This document shows, piece after piece, positions 24,196 through 32,366 of a stretch of 36,398 nt of DNA. Numbering within the stretch: position 1 is the stretch's first letter; each line of letters opens with the position of its first letter. This stretch comes from Perlabentimonas gracilis (lineage in GTDB: Bacteria; Bacteroidota; Bacteroidia; Bacteroidales; Tenuifilaceae). The DNA is taken from contig NZ_JAANIG010000040.1 of assembly GCF_011174675.1 (NCBI RefSeq), positions 1-36,398 of the forward strand, in the 5' to 3' direction. Position numbers and translations under genes: made by a program. The notes under the pieces are model-generated. The model was not told where the DNA came from. It made no database searches and worked only from the letters and a program-made list of their open reading frames with translations.

Positions 24196-24750
24196 ATGGG
24201 CTTACTGATAAGCTTTTCGCACAGAAAAATACAGCAGGGTGACATAAAAGAGTTCGAAAAGCTCTTTCGAAAGATGTACACCGAGCTCTGCCACTTTGCC
24301 AACAAATTTGTGCGAGATATGGATGTTGCCGAGGAGGTTGTGCAGGATCTTTTCTACAACTATTGGAAGAACAGGGAACGCATAGAAATAAAAACATCCA
24401 TTAAATCGTACCTATATCAAGCTACCAAAAACCGATGCCTTAAGGTTATAGAGCACAACGCCGTAAAGGATAGATACAACCAGGAGGTTAAAATACAGTA
24501 TGAGCAGGCTGAGCAGCAGGCAGGACAAGAGCTGGAAACGGAGGAACTCTCCCAGATTATTGACAAAACCTTGGATGAACTCCCTGAACGTTGCCGCCAA
24601 ATATTTGTGATGAACCGATTCGATGGGATGAAGTACCAGGAGATAGCCGACAAGCTATCGGTATCGGTAAAAACCGTGGAGGCAAATATGGGCAAAGCCC
24701 TAAAGCTTTTTAGAGTAAACCTTAAGCAGTACCATGGGGTAACCTGCTAA
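24196..24750 (+). CDS. ECF RNA polymerase sigma factor
   Basis: A 184-residue sigma-70 family protein. Region 2 covers about 17-85 (FEKLFRKMYTELCHFANKF, then AEEVVQDLFYNYWKNRERI), and region 4 about 125-175 (LDELPERCRQIFVMNRFDG, YQEIADKLSVSVKTVEANMG, with the HTH). It is followed after 12 bp by a FecR gene, the standard Bacteroidota arrangement in which the membrane-bound FecR controls the sigma factor in response to an outer-membrane signal. The ATG at 24196 is preferred over the TTG at 24172, which lies in the promoter. Confidence 0.95.
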   Translation: MGLLISFSHRKIQQGDIKEFEKLFRKMYTELCHFANKFVRDMDVAEEVVQDLFYNYWKNRERIEIKTSIKSYLYQATKNRCLKVIEHNAVKDRYNQEVKIQYEQAEQQAGQELETEELSQIIDKTLDELPERCRQIFVMNRFDGMKYQEIADKLSVSVKTVEANMGKALKLFRVNLKQYHGVTC

Positions 24751-24762
24751 ATATACGAAATT

Positions 24763-25758
24763 ATGAAGTTGAACCTAGATATACCAACCCATTGCAGCCT
24801 AATAGCAAGGTACTTGGCTCAGGAAATGACCGCTTCCGAGGCCAATGATTTTGAGGTAATGGTAAGCAGTAGTCCCCATAATATGGTACTACTGGAGGAC
24901 TTCAGGAGAGACTGGAAACAAATTGGAAACATTACAATGAAACAACCTAATGTGGATAAAGCTTGGCAAAACCTTTCGTCTAAGCTAAACGAGGAGGCTT
25001 TGGTTGAGAGCGTAAACGAAAGGCCACTGCATAAACAAGCGTGGTTAAGGGCAACTGCTGCAGTTGCTGTAGTGCTGGTTATTGCATCAGCCTTTCTCTT
25101 TACAAGTATTTTAAACCAAAACATTACAATCCAATCAACTGCCGAGCCCACAACGTTAGTTCATAGCCTAACCGATGGTAGCGTGATTTACCTTGAGCCC
25201 AACACAACCATTACCTACTCCAAACGATTTGGTAAGAGAAGCAGGAGCATATCCCTCGATGGCGAGGCTTTCTTCGAGGTGGCTCACAATCCTCAAATCC
25301 CCTTTGTGGTCGAGACCACAAGTGCCCAGGTGCAGGTGCTGGGAACCTCGTTCACAGTAAAGGCCATTAAGGATTCCAACTTCGAGGTGCTGGTTCAAAC
25401 CGGATCGGTGAATGTAGAGGCCAAGGCACGTAAGGCCAATAGGGTAATTGCCCTGGCTGGCGATAGGGTTACCATGGCAAACAATGAGCTTACCAAAACC
25501 AGCGGAGTGGTTTCGCCCGAGCTTAGGTACAAGGCAAGTAGGATACAGTTTAAGGACGAGCAGTTGGCTAGCATAGTAAAGGTGCTTAACAAGTCCTTTG
25601 GGGCAAATATCGTTGTCGATTCAGACAGCGTGGGATACCGCAGGCTTACCGTAACCTTTGTCGACAGTTCCATTGACTCAGTGGTTGAGGTGATATGCGC
25701 AGCTTTAGGCTTAGAAGCAAAGTACGAGAATAACACCATAATACTATGGCAACCCTAG
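24763..25758 (+). CDS. FecR-family anti-sigma factor
   Basis: A 331-residue inner-membrane regulator. The cytoplasmic N-terminus (1-92) would hold the sigma factor; it contains a W-rich sigma-binding-type region (FRRDWKQIG). One membrane helix lies at 97-116 (ATAAVAVVLVIASAFLFTSI). The periplasmic FecR domain (about 130-230) has LTDGSVIYLEPNTTITY and LDGEAFFEVAH, and the C-terminal DUF4974 domain (about 262-331) has RIQFKDEQLASIVKVLNKSF. The next gene starts one base after the stop codon, so the two are translationally coupled, which ties the STN-domain protein to this signalling pair. Confidence 0.95.
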   Translation: MKLNLDIPTHCSLIARYLAQEMTASEANDFEVMVSSSPHNMVLLEDFRRDWKQIGNITMKQPNVDKAWQNLSSKLNEEALVESVNERPLHKQAWLRATAAVAVVLVIASAFLFTSILNQNITIQSTAEPTTLVHSLTDGSVIYLEPNTTITYSKRFGKRSRSISLDGEAFFEVAHNPQIPFVVETTSAQVQVLGTSFTVKAIKDSNFEVLVQTGSVNVEAKARKANRVIALAGDRVTMANNELTKTSGVVSPELRYKASRIQFKDEQLASIVKVLNKSFGANIVVDSDSVGYRRLTVTFVDSSIDSVVEVICAALGLEAKYENNTIILWQP

Positions 25759-25759
25759 A

Positions 25760-27346
25760 ATGGTCAACGCCTCAAAAAATACCTGCAGGTTAACAACACG
25801 CGCCTCACGCATTGTTAGGGTTTTCCTGCTGATTGCAATTCTGAGCAGGGGTACTTGGGGTATGGGGCAAAGTTCCGGTGATGATTTGTTTAGCAAGCGC
25901 GTTACTATACCTAGCCAAAGAACTACCGTATATAAAGCGTTAAACCAGCTGGCCGATAGCATAGGCTTTCAGTTTGCTTACGATAGCCGCCTGGTTGATA
26001 ACGACCGTAGGATTCGGCCCCAGGCACAGAATGTTGAGCTAAGGCGGGCGTTGCATCACATACTAGGCGATAGCCTTTTTCTCTTCACCGTTTACGATAA
26101 CCATATCCTTATCCACAGAAAAAAGGAAACCATTGAGGAGCTAGAAACTCAGCAGCCAGTTCCTCTGTCCTACACAATGCTCAGGGGCCGAGTGCTCGAT
26201 TCCCAAACCCTAAAGCCCATATCCTACGTAACGGTAGGTATCCCCGAGATGGGGTTGGGTAGCATTACCAATCAGGAGGGGTTCTTTCAGCTTAAAATTC
26301 CTCTGAAGCAAGATCCCCGAACCATCAGCCTAATGCATTTAGGGTACAAAACCCGAAAGTTCCCAGTCGAGCTGCTGGCGGCTGAACCCATCGATATTTT
26401 CCTTGAGGCCGATGTAATATCGATACAAGAGGTAATTATACGTAATGTGGACCCCAAGCAACTTTTACGAGATGCATTTGCCCGAATACCCGATAATTAC
26501 AGCGCTAAGCCTGTTTACCTCACCTCATTCTACCGCGAGGGGGTGGTTAAAAACGATAAGTACCAGAACTACTCCGAGGCCATTTTTAAGATTTACAAAT
26601 CATCCTATACCAGACCCAATGAAACCGATCAGGTGAAGCAGCTCAAGTCGAGAAAAACCCAGAACCTAGAGCCCGCTGATACCCTAAGTATTAAACTTAG
26701 AGGTGGCATTAATAGCTCGCTTACCCTCGATTTGGTGAAGCATCCCCCCTTTTACCTCGAGGAGGAGTTTCTTCAGTACTACAATTTTACACGCAATGAT
26801 ATTATTACCATAGGCGATAGGGTGGCCTATGCCATTGGGTTTAATCTGAAGGAGGGTGTTACCGAACCCCTTATGGAGGGGGTGCTTTATATCGATATTG
26901 ATAACCTTGCCATTCTGGGAGCCGATTTTAAGGTTAGCCCCCAAAACATTGGCAGGGCAACCGATCAGTACGTTTACAAACGAAACCGGAGGTTCCGTCT
27001 CCGCCCCGTAAGCATATCCTACTCCGTTCGGTACAAGAGCTACGATGGAGTGCACCACCTGTCGCACGTTAGGGGCGATTTAAAGTTTCGGTATCGATAC
27101 AGGCGCAGCCTGTTTAACAACTCCTTCCATCTATTCTTTGAGCTGGTAAACACCCAGATTGAGACCGATAATGTGGTGCGCTTCGATAGGCGCGAGCTGG
27201 AGCCAATGCACAATGTGTTCCTCGATAACTCATGGGTATACGACCAAGTTTTTTGGAACGATTTAAACATAATACCGCCCGAGAAAAGTGTATTCGACGC
27301 GCTTAATGATATTAACGCCAAGATTGAGGAGGTTCGATACCAGTAG
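25760..27346 (+). CDS. STN-domain plus CarboxypepD_reg protein, paralogue B
   Basis: A 528-residue protein with a signal peptide (about 1-36). Residues about 48-120 form an STN domain (VTIPSQRTTVYKALNQLADS, SRLVDND, LRRALHHILGDS, YDNHILIHR), the part of TonB-dependent transducers that touches FecR in the periplasm. A CarboxypepD_reg domain follows (about 140-228; LRGRVLDSQTLKPISYVTV), then the same 300-residue domain as in paralogue A (NYSAKP-x3-LTSFYRE, FKIYKSSY, RKTQNLEPADTLSIKLRGG). There is no plug or barrel. The FecR gene ends one base upstream, so this protein is the best candidate for the signal partner of that FecR. The C-terminal domain's role is unknown to me. Confidence 0.85.
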   Translation: MVNASKNTCRLTTRASRIVRVFLLIAILSRGTWGMGQSSGDDLFSKRVTIPSQRTTVYKALNQLADSIGFQFAYDSRLVDNDRRIRPQAQNVELRRALHHILGDSLFLFTVYDNHILIHRKKETIEELETQQPVPLSYTMLRGRVLDSQTLKPISYVTVGIPEMGLGSITNQEGFFQLKIPLKQDPRTISLMHLGYKTRKFPVELLAAEPIDIFLEADVISIQEVIIRNVDPKQLLRDAFARIPDNYSAKPVYLTSFYREGVVKNDKYQNYSEAIFKIYKSSYTRPNETDQVKQLKSRKTQNLEPADTLSIKLRGGINSSLTLDLVKHPPFYLEEEFLQYYNFTRNDIITIGDRVAYAIGFNLKEGVTEPLMEGVLYIDIDNLAILGADFKVSPQNIGRATDQYVYKRNRRFRLRPVSISYSVRYKSYDGVHHLSHVRGDLKFRYRYRRSLFNNSFHLFFELVNTQIETDNVVRFDRRELEPMHNVFLDNSWVYDQVFWNDLNIIPPEKSVFDALNDINAKIEEVRYQ

Positions 27347-27436
27347 TATGCTACTGTAAGATTTTTGCTGCTAAAAATCATACTTTTAGAATCTGCTTTT
27401 CCTCCCATTTCATTTCGTGGTTATTCCCAAACCCCT

Positions 27437-27444
27437 TATATTTG
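27437..27444 (+). promoter_or_regulatory. Probable -7 box of the suf operon
   Basis: TATATTTG matches TAnnTTTG; no good TTG -33. The leader to sufB would be about 125 bases and holds an 8-bp inverted repeat, CAATTTGT (27465-27472) and ACAAATTG (27499-27506), of unknown meaning. No IscR or SufR gene is nearby. Confidence 0.48.
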
Positions 27445-27575
27445 CAATTTATTTAGACTGATTCCAATTTGTATGTTATCTTTTTAACAGAGGGGTAAAC
27501 AAATTGCCATTAATGGCGTTGTTCCCACTAAGAGAAGAAGCATTAAAAAGTATCAAAATCAATAAACTGTAAGTA

Positions 27576-29024
27576 ATGGCCAACGATCAGGATAAGATTC
27601 TCGATGAGGTAACGGGCTCGGAGTATAAGTATGGCTTTGTTACCGATATCGAAACCGAAACCATACCTAAGGGGTTAAGCGAAGATGTGGTTCGCATCAT
27701 CTCCGAGAAAAAAGGTGAGCCTGAGTGGATGCTTGAGTTTCGCCTTAAGGCTTTTCGCCACTGGCAAACCATGGATATGCCCCAGTGGGCACACCTCAAC
27801 ATCCCCGATATCGATTTTCAGGATGTTATATACTACGCTGCCCCCAAGCAAAAGCCCAAGCTCGAGAGCTTAGATGAGGTAGACCCCGAGCTGCTCGACA
27901 CCTTCAATAGGCTTGGTATTCCGCTCGAAGAGCAAAAAATGCTAACAGGCGTTGCCGTTGATGCGGTCATGGACAGCATATCGGTAAAAACCACTTTCCG
28001 CGAAACGCTTGCCGAGCAGGGTATCATATTTTGCTCCATGAGCGAAGCTATTCGCGAGCACCCCGACCTGGTGAAGAAGTACTTAGCCTCAGTGGTGCCA
28101 GTTAGCGATAACTTTTTTGCTGCGCTCAACTCGGCCGTATTCAGCGATGGCAGCTTCTGCTACATCCCAAAAGGGGTTCGTTGTCCAATGGAGTTGAGCA
28201 CATATTTCCGTATCAACGCAGCCAATACGGGGCAGTTTGAGCGTACGCTCATTGTGGCCGACGACGACAGCTACGTGTCGTACCTTGAGGGGTGCACCGC
28301 ACCTCAGCGCGACGAGAACCAGCTGCATGCCGCTGTGGTTGAGATTGTGGCAATGACCAACGCCGAGGTTAAGTACTCCACCGTGCAGAACTGGTATCCT
28401 GGCGATAAGAATGGAAAGGGTGGTATCTACAACTTTGTAACCAAACGTGGCATTTGCAAGGGAGCCAATAGCAAAATATCTTGGACACAGGTAGAGACCG
28501 GTTCGGCTGTAACATGGAAATACCCCAGCTGCATACTCATGGGCGATAACTCTTACGGCGAGTTCTACTCCGTGGCAGTAACCAACAACCATCAGCAGGC
28601 CGATACCGGAACCAAGATGATACACATTGGCAAGAATACCCGTAGCCGAATTGTATCCAAAGGTATTTCGGCAGGCGTAAGCAACAACAGCTACCGTGGG
28701 CTGGTTAAGGTGGTGAAGAATGCCGAAAATGCACGGAACTTTTCCCAATGCGACTCATTGCTCCTTGGCGACAAGTGCGGAGCGCATACATTCCCCTATA
28801 TAGAGGTGGACAACCCCAACGCCATCGTGGAGCATGAGGCCACCACATCAAAAATTGGTGAGGATCAAATTTTTTACTGCAACCAGCGAGGCATTTCCAC
28901 CGAGGATGCTGTGGCCCTAATTATTAATGGTTACGCCAAGGAGGTGCTCAACAAGCTCCCCATGGAGTTTGCCGTTGAGGCGCAGAAACTACTTGCTATT
29001 AGCCTCGAGGGTAGCGTTGGATAA
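27576..29024 (+). CDS. sufB: Fe-S cluster assembly scaffold SufB
   Basis: A 482-residue subunit of the SufBCD scaffold that builds iron-sulfur clusters in the cytoplasm. Hallmarks are [17 protein letters not shown] near 197-213, [21 protein letters not shown] near 272-292 (read in two parts), and the C-terminal [17 protein letters not shown] from C392, in which C392 by motif position corresponds to the sulfur-accepting Cys405 of E. coli SufB. Length is normal for the family. It heads the locus; sufC follows by 48 bp. Confidence 0.97.
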   Translation: MANDQDKILDEVTGSEYKYGFVTDIETETIPKGLSEDVVRIISEKKGEPEWMLEFRLKAFRHWQTMDMPQWAHLNIPDIDFQDVIYYAAPKQKPKLESLDEVDPELLDTFNRLGIPLEEQKMLTGVAVDAVMDSISVKTTFRETLAEQGIIFCSMSEAIREHPDLVKKYLASVVPVSDNFFAALNSAVFSDGSFCYIPKGVRCPMELSTYFRINAANTGQFERTLIVADDDSYVSYLEGCTAPQRDENQLHAAVVEIVAMTNAEVKYSTVQNWYPGDKNGKGGIYNFVTKRGICKGANSKISWTQVETGSAVTWKYPSCILMGDNSYGEFYSVAVTNNHQQADTGTKMIHIGKNTRSRIVSKGISAGVSNNSYRGLVKVVKNAENARNFSQCDSLLLGDKCGAHTFPYIEVDNPNAIVEHEATTSKIGEDQIFYCNQRGISTEDAVALIINGYAKEVLNKLPMEFAVEAQKLLAISLEGSVG

Positions 29025-29072
29025 AAAAAAAGAATAGTACATATTTTTCAATAGATTTTAAGAACCGAAGCT

Positions 29073-29825
29073 ATGTTATCAATAAAAAACCTACACGCCA
29101 GCATCAACGGAAAAGAGATTCTCAAGGGTATTAACCTAGAGATAAAACCTGGCGAAATTCACGCCATAATGGGGCCCAACGGCTCAGGGAAAAGCACCCT
29201 TAGTGCAGTACTTGCAGGCCGCGAACTATTTGAGGTAACTCAGGGCGAGGTAACCTTCAATCAGAAAGATTTGTTTGAGCTATCGCCCGAGGAACGCTCG
29301 CGCGAGGGACTTTTCCTCAGTTTCCAGTATCCCGTGGAGATTCCTGGCGTAAGCATGGTGAACTTTATGAAAACAGCCCTTAACGAGCATCGCAAGCATA
29401 AAGGGCAAGATCCTCTTTCCGCATCGGACTTTCTAAAGCTGATGCGTGAGCGCAAGGAGCTGGTGGAGATTGACTCGGCTCTTACCAACAGAGCCGTTAA
29501 CGAAGGGTTTTCTGGTGGCGAGAAGAAGAAGAACGAGATTTTTCAAATGGCCATGCTTGAGCCCAAGCTGGCTATTCTCGACGAGACTGATTCAGGTCTC
29601 GACATCGATGCGTTACGCATTGTGGCCAATGGCGTAAATAAGCTTAAAAAGCCTGAAAATTCCACCATTGTTATTACCCACTACCAAAGGCTTTTAGAAT
29701 ACATTGTGCCCGACTTTGTGCATATCCTATACAACGGTCGCATTGTGAAAACTGGAGGTAAAGAGTTGGCGCTCGATCTTGAAGAGAAAGGGTACGACTG
29801 GATTAAGAATGGAGAAGAGGAATAA
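29073..29825 (+). CDS. sufC: Fe-S cluster assembly ATPase SufC
   Basis: A 250-residue ABC-type ATPase that drives conformational change of the SufB-SufD pair. Walker A is GPNGSGKST (34-42), the signature is FSGGEKKKNE (146-155), Walker B with its aspartate and glutamate is LAILDETDSGLD (about 165-176), and the switch histidine is in ITHYQR. The KKKNE variation after SGGE is normal for SufC. It is followed by 120 bp and a four-helix-bundle gene that does not belong to the pathway, then sufD. Confidence 0.97.
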   Translation: MLSIKNLHASINGKEILKGINLEIKPGEIHAIMGPNGSGKSTLSAVLAGRELFEVTQGEVTFNQKDLFELSPEERSREGLFLSFQYPVEIPGVSMVNFMKTALNEHRKHKGQDPLSASDFLKLMRERKELVEIDSALTNRAVNEGFSGGEKKKNEIFQMAMLEPKLAILDETDSGLDIDALRIVANGVNKLKKPENSTIVITHYQRLLEYIVPDFVHILYNGRIVKTGGKELALDLEEKGYDWIKNGEEE

Positions 29826-29855
29826 ATGCTAAGACAATTTCAGATTTAAGAATAT

Positions 29856-30353
29856 TGATTAACGATTTTTGATGTATACGGCTCTAGTAAACACTTTATT
29901 GATTGGTTCATCTGTTTTTGTGATAGGAAACTAATATTCCCAAATATGAACAGGTTTGATTTAGAGGAAAGGCTTATAAACTTTGCAGTTCTAATTGTCG
30001 ACATATCTGAGTCGATGCCAAAATCATATGCAGGGAATCATCTTTCTGGTCAACTATTGCGATCTGGAACATCGCCAGCGCTTAACTATGGTGAGGCACA
30101 GGGCGGCGAATCAAGGAAAGATTTTATTCATAAAATCAAAATTGTGTTAAAGGAGTTAAGAGAAACATATGTGTGTTTAAAAATTATTCAACGCTCAAGT
30201 CTTTTTACCGATGAGGATAAGTTAGCTAAGGCTTTAGTTGAAAATAATGAGTTAATTTCCATTTTTGTTAAAAGTGCCGAAACTGCTCAAAAGAATCTTG
30301 GATTAGCCAAGTAATCTTGTCTCTTTTAATCATAAATCCAAAATCGTTAATCC
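29856..30353 (+). mobile_element. Intervening-sequence-like element: four-helix-bundle gene with flanking inverted repeats
   Basis: TGATTAACGATTTTTGAT (29856-29873) and the reverse complement of 30336-30353 (GGATTAACGATTTTGGAT) match at 16 of 18 positions. They bracket exactly one gene, of the family first known from rRNA intervening sequences, and lie within the gap between sufC and sufD. In an mRNA the repeats would pair into a long stem with the gene in its loop. No target-site duplication was established. Confidence 0.6.
29946..30314 (+). CDS. Four-helix-bundle protein (S23/IVP family)
   Basis: A 122-residue helical protein of the family coded inside 23S rRNA intervening sequences of Leptospira and others and found as stray genes across Bacteroidota. 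Recognisable segments are FDLEERLINFAVLIVDISE, the second-helix core GQLLRSGTSPALNYGEAQGG (41-60), SRKDFIHKIKIVLKELRETY, and a last helix NELISIFVKSAETAQKN. Members form pentamers of four-helix bundles and have no proven role. It lies between sufC and sufD, flanked by near-perfect inverted repeats, so it is an insertion rather than a Suf component. Confidence 0.9.
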   Translation: MNRFDLEERLINFAVLIVDISESMPKSYAGNHLSGQLLRSGTSPALNYGEAQGGESRKDFIHKIKIVLKELRETYVCLKIIQRSSLFTDEDKLAKALVENNELISIFVKSAETAQKNLGLAK

Positions 30354-30378
30354 TTGTTCATTATTCAATTAATAAGAT

Positions 30379-31743
30379 ATGAACCCAACAACCACAATAT
30401 CCCCCAAAGAGGAGCTTATCAACCTCTACATCGATAACCTCGATTTGATAACCGAGAACTCTGCCGATGTGCTTAACCATGCGCGATCGTCGGCTGTGGA
30501 GAGCTTTAAACTGCTTGGCTTCCCCAGTGCTAAGAGCGAGAAGTACAAGTACATGAAGGTGGAGCAGCTCTTTCGCAACGATTACGAGAAGTACTTTGCC
30601 CCCAAGCAAATCACCTTTAATGTCGATGATATTTTCCGCTGCGATATCCCTTCGCTCGATACCCACCTAGCCCTCACCCTCAATGGTTTTTATCTTAACA
30701 ACCCCGATATGCTGGTTGAGTTTGAGCATGGGGTAATTGTGGGAAGCCTGGCCGAGGCAGCTAAGAAGTATCCCAATGTGGTGAGCAAGTACTACAATAC
30801 CCTGGCCAACAACGATGAGGATGGTTTGGTTGCCCTCAATACGGCATTTGCGCAGGACGGAGTTTTTATCTACATACCCAAGGGCGTGGTGCTCGAGAAG
30901 CCCATCCAGATTATCAACCTGCTCATGAGCGACGAGAACCAGATGGTTCAGTACCGTAATCTGATTGTGGCCGAGGAGAATGCACAAGCCGATATAGTGA
31001 TATGCGATCATACGTTATCGCCTTCGGTTTTCATCTCCAACGTGGTAACCGAGGTGGTAACCAACAAAGGGGCGAATATCGATATTGTATCGATGCAGAA
31101 CCAGCACAACGACTCAACCCAATTCTCGCACCTATTTGGAAAGCAGGAGCGCGACTCGGTGTTAAGTACCAACACGGTTTCGCTACACGGTGGCGTAATT
31201 CGGAATAACGTACATATTTTGCTAAACGACGAGGGATGCGAGAACCATACCTATGGGCTGGCTTTAGTGGATAGGAATCAGCATGTAGATATGTACTCGT
31301 TTATCGATCATGCCAAGCCAAACTGTACCAGCAACGAGCTGTACAAGGCAATCCTCGACGATCAGGCTACGGGTGCCTTTAACGGACGGATTCTGGTGCG
31401 CAGGGATGCCCAAAAAACGCAGGCATTCCAAAGCAACAACAACCTGCTGCTTACTGCCGATGCTAGAATGAACACCAAGCCTCAGCTCGAGATTTACGCC
31501 GATGATGTGAAGTGTACCCACGGTGCCACCGTTGGCCAGCTCGATATGGAGGCCAAATTCTACATGCAGTCGCGCGGAATTGGTGAGCGCGAAGCCAAGC
31601 TACTGCTTATGTTCGGTTTTGCCCACGATGTGGTTGGCAACATTAAAATTGAACCACTCCGCGAGCGAATTGATGAGCTGGTGAATAAGCGTTTGCGGGG
31701 CGAGCTCTCACGATGCCACAATTGTCCTATGCATTGCTGCTAA
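30379..31743 (+). CDS. sufD: Fe-S cluster assembly protein SufD
   Basis: A 454-residue partner of SufB in the SufBC2D scaffold. The beta-helix core is marked by IYIPKGVVLEKPIQI (about 163-177), LVAEENAQADIVICDH-type strands, and FNGRILVRRDAQKTQAFQSN (about 333-352) with the LEIYADDVKCTHGATVGQLD segment (about 371-390, quoted region around the conserved H of CTHG). The chain ends with RCHNCPMHCC, a Cys cluster (C-x2-C-x3-CC) at the extreme C-terminus. Sitting downstream of the IVS-like element, it lacks an obvious promoter of its own, so it probably relies on read-through from sufBC. Confidence 0.96.
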   Translation: MNPTTTISPKEELINLYIDNLDLITENSADVLNHARSSAVESFKLLGFPSAKSEKYKYMKVEQLFRNDYEKYFAPKQITFNVDDIFRCDIPSLDTHLALTLNGFYLNNPDMLVEFEHGVIVGSLAEAAKKYPNVVSKYYNTLANNDEDGLVALNTAFAQDGVFIYIPKGVVLEKPIQIINLLMSDENQMVQYRNLIVAEENAQADIVICDHTLSPSVFISNVVTEVVTNKGANIDIVSMQNQHNDSTQFSHLFGKQERDSVLSTNTVSLHGGVIRNNVHILLNDEGCENHTYGLALVDRNQHVDMYSFIDHAKPNCTSNELYKAILDDQATGAFNGRILVRRDAQKTQAFQSNNNLLLTADARMNTKPQLEIYADDVKCTHGATVGQLDMEAKFYMQSRGIGEREAKLLLMFGFAHDVVGNIKIEPLRERIDELVNKRLRGELSRCHNCPMHCC

Positions 31744-31746
31744 CAG

Positions 31747-31770
31747 AGGGTGTTGATTTACGCCCTATGT
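31747..31770 (+). terminator. Weak hairpin after sufD
   Basis: AGGGTGT-tgattt-ACGCCCT makes a 7-bp stem with one G-U pair, followed by ATGTTTT. It could attenuate transcription out of sufD. It overlaps the -33 element of the next gene. Confidence 0.4.
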
Positions 31771-31783
31771 TTTGCTATATTTG
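31753..31783 (+). promoter_or_regulatory. Promoter of the toxin-antitoxin remnant
   Basis: TTG (31753-31755), 20 bases, then TATATTTG (31776-31783), 35 bases before the antitoxin ATG. It suggests the inserted module carried its own promoter and may now also drive sufS. Confidence 0.55.
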
Positions 31784-31818
31784 TCTTTATTGATTCATCT
31801 TAAAAGCTGCTTTGACCT

Positions 31819-32052
31819 ATGACAACAGTAGAAATCAAAAAGAAGCTAATTAAGCGTATTAACGACAGCGAAAATGAATTGTTGTTAGAGGAGATTTTCA
31901 GGCTAATGGAGGGTGATGATCCTGATGGAATAATGTATCTTTCCGATGACCAGAAAGCATCAGTACGCGAAGGGCAAGAAGATTATAGGCAAGGACGGGT
32001 AATTTCCCAAGAAGATTTAGATAGGGAGGTTGATGAATGGCTAAAAGAGTAG
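31819..32052 (+). CDS. Antitoxin of a RelE/ParE-type pair (partner toxin broken)
   Basis: A 77-residue acidic protein of the addiction-module component type common in Bacteroidota: MTTVEIKKKLIKRINDSENE, a helix LLEEIFRLMEGDD, and a C-terminal acidic tail with EGQEDYRQGRVISQEDLDRE that would wrap the toxin. It is intact, has its own promoter, and its last 16 bp overlap the toxin start at 32037. Because the toxin is inactivated it is now an orphan antitoxin. It lies between sufD and sufS. Confidence 0.8.
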   Translation: MTTVEIKKKLIKRINDSENELLLEEIFRLMEGDDPDGIMYLSDDQKASVREGQEDYRQGRVISQEDLDREVDEWLKE

Positions 32053-32341
32053 TCTGGACAAGAAAAGCCCGTTTAGACAGATTTGCCATTTTAAAATATT
32101 GGCAAAAATGAAATAAATCTAAAACCTATAGCAAAAACTAAACAAACTATTTGTCCAGTCTGCATTAATCATTAGCAAGTATCCTGAAATTGGCAAGCGA
32201 ACAGATATTGAAAATGTTAGGGCTAAGATTATAAAAGAGTATTTACTATTTTATGAGATAGCTGGACAGGAGATAATTGTATTAACTATTATTGATGGTC
32301 GCAGAGACCCCAATTTGATTTCAAAAAGGATTTCCAAATAG
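32037..32341 (+). pseudogene. RelE/ParE-family toxin, inactivated by a stop codon and a frameshift
   Basis: The frame opens with MAKRVVWTRKARLDRFAILK, a typical RelE/ParE start, and reaches TGA at 32109-32111 after 24 codons; one base change (CGA to TGA) explains it. A second lesion is a missing A in the run at 32133-32137. Restoring one A gives YSKKLNKLFVQSALIISKYP and on to KRTDIENVRAKIIKEYLLFY and IIVLTIIDGRRDPNLISKR, a full family C-terminus ending at the TAG at 32339-32341. The reconstructed protein would be about 101 residues. Two independent lesions make sequencing error an unlikely full explanation. Confidence 0.85.
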
Positions 32342-32366
32342 CACTTAGCGCTAAATCTTTCTTCAA

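Noticed and set aside
27360-27379. GATTTTT/AAAAATC stem after paralogue B as a terminator
   Set aside because: The stem is almost all A-T and the T tract after it is poor, so I did not list it as a feature.
28089-28748. A 219-codon open frame antisense to sufB
   Set aside because: Its codons mirror the conserved SufB reading, and the protein resembles nothing.
32345-32354. Palindrome TTAGCGCTAA just before sufS as an operator
   Set aside because: Ten bases is short enough to arise by chance, and no promoter box adjoins it.
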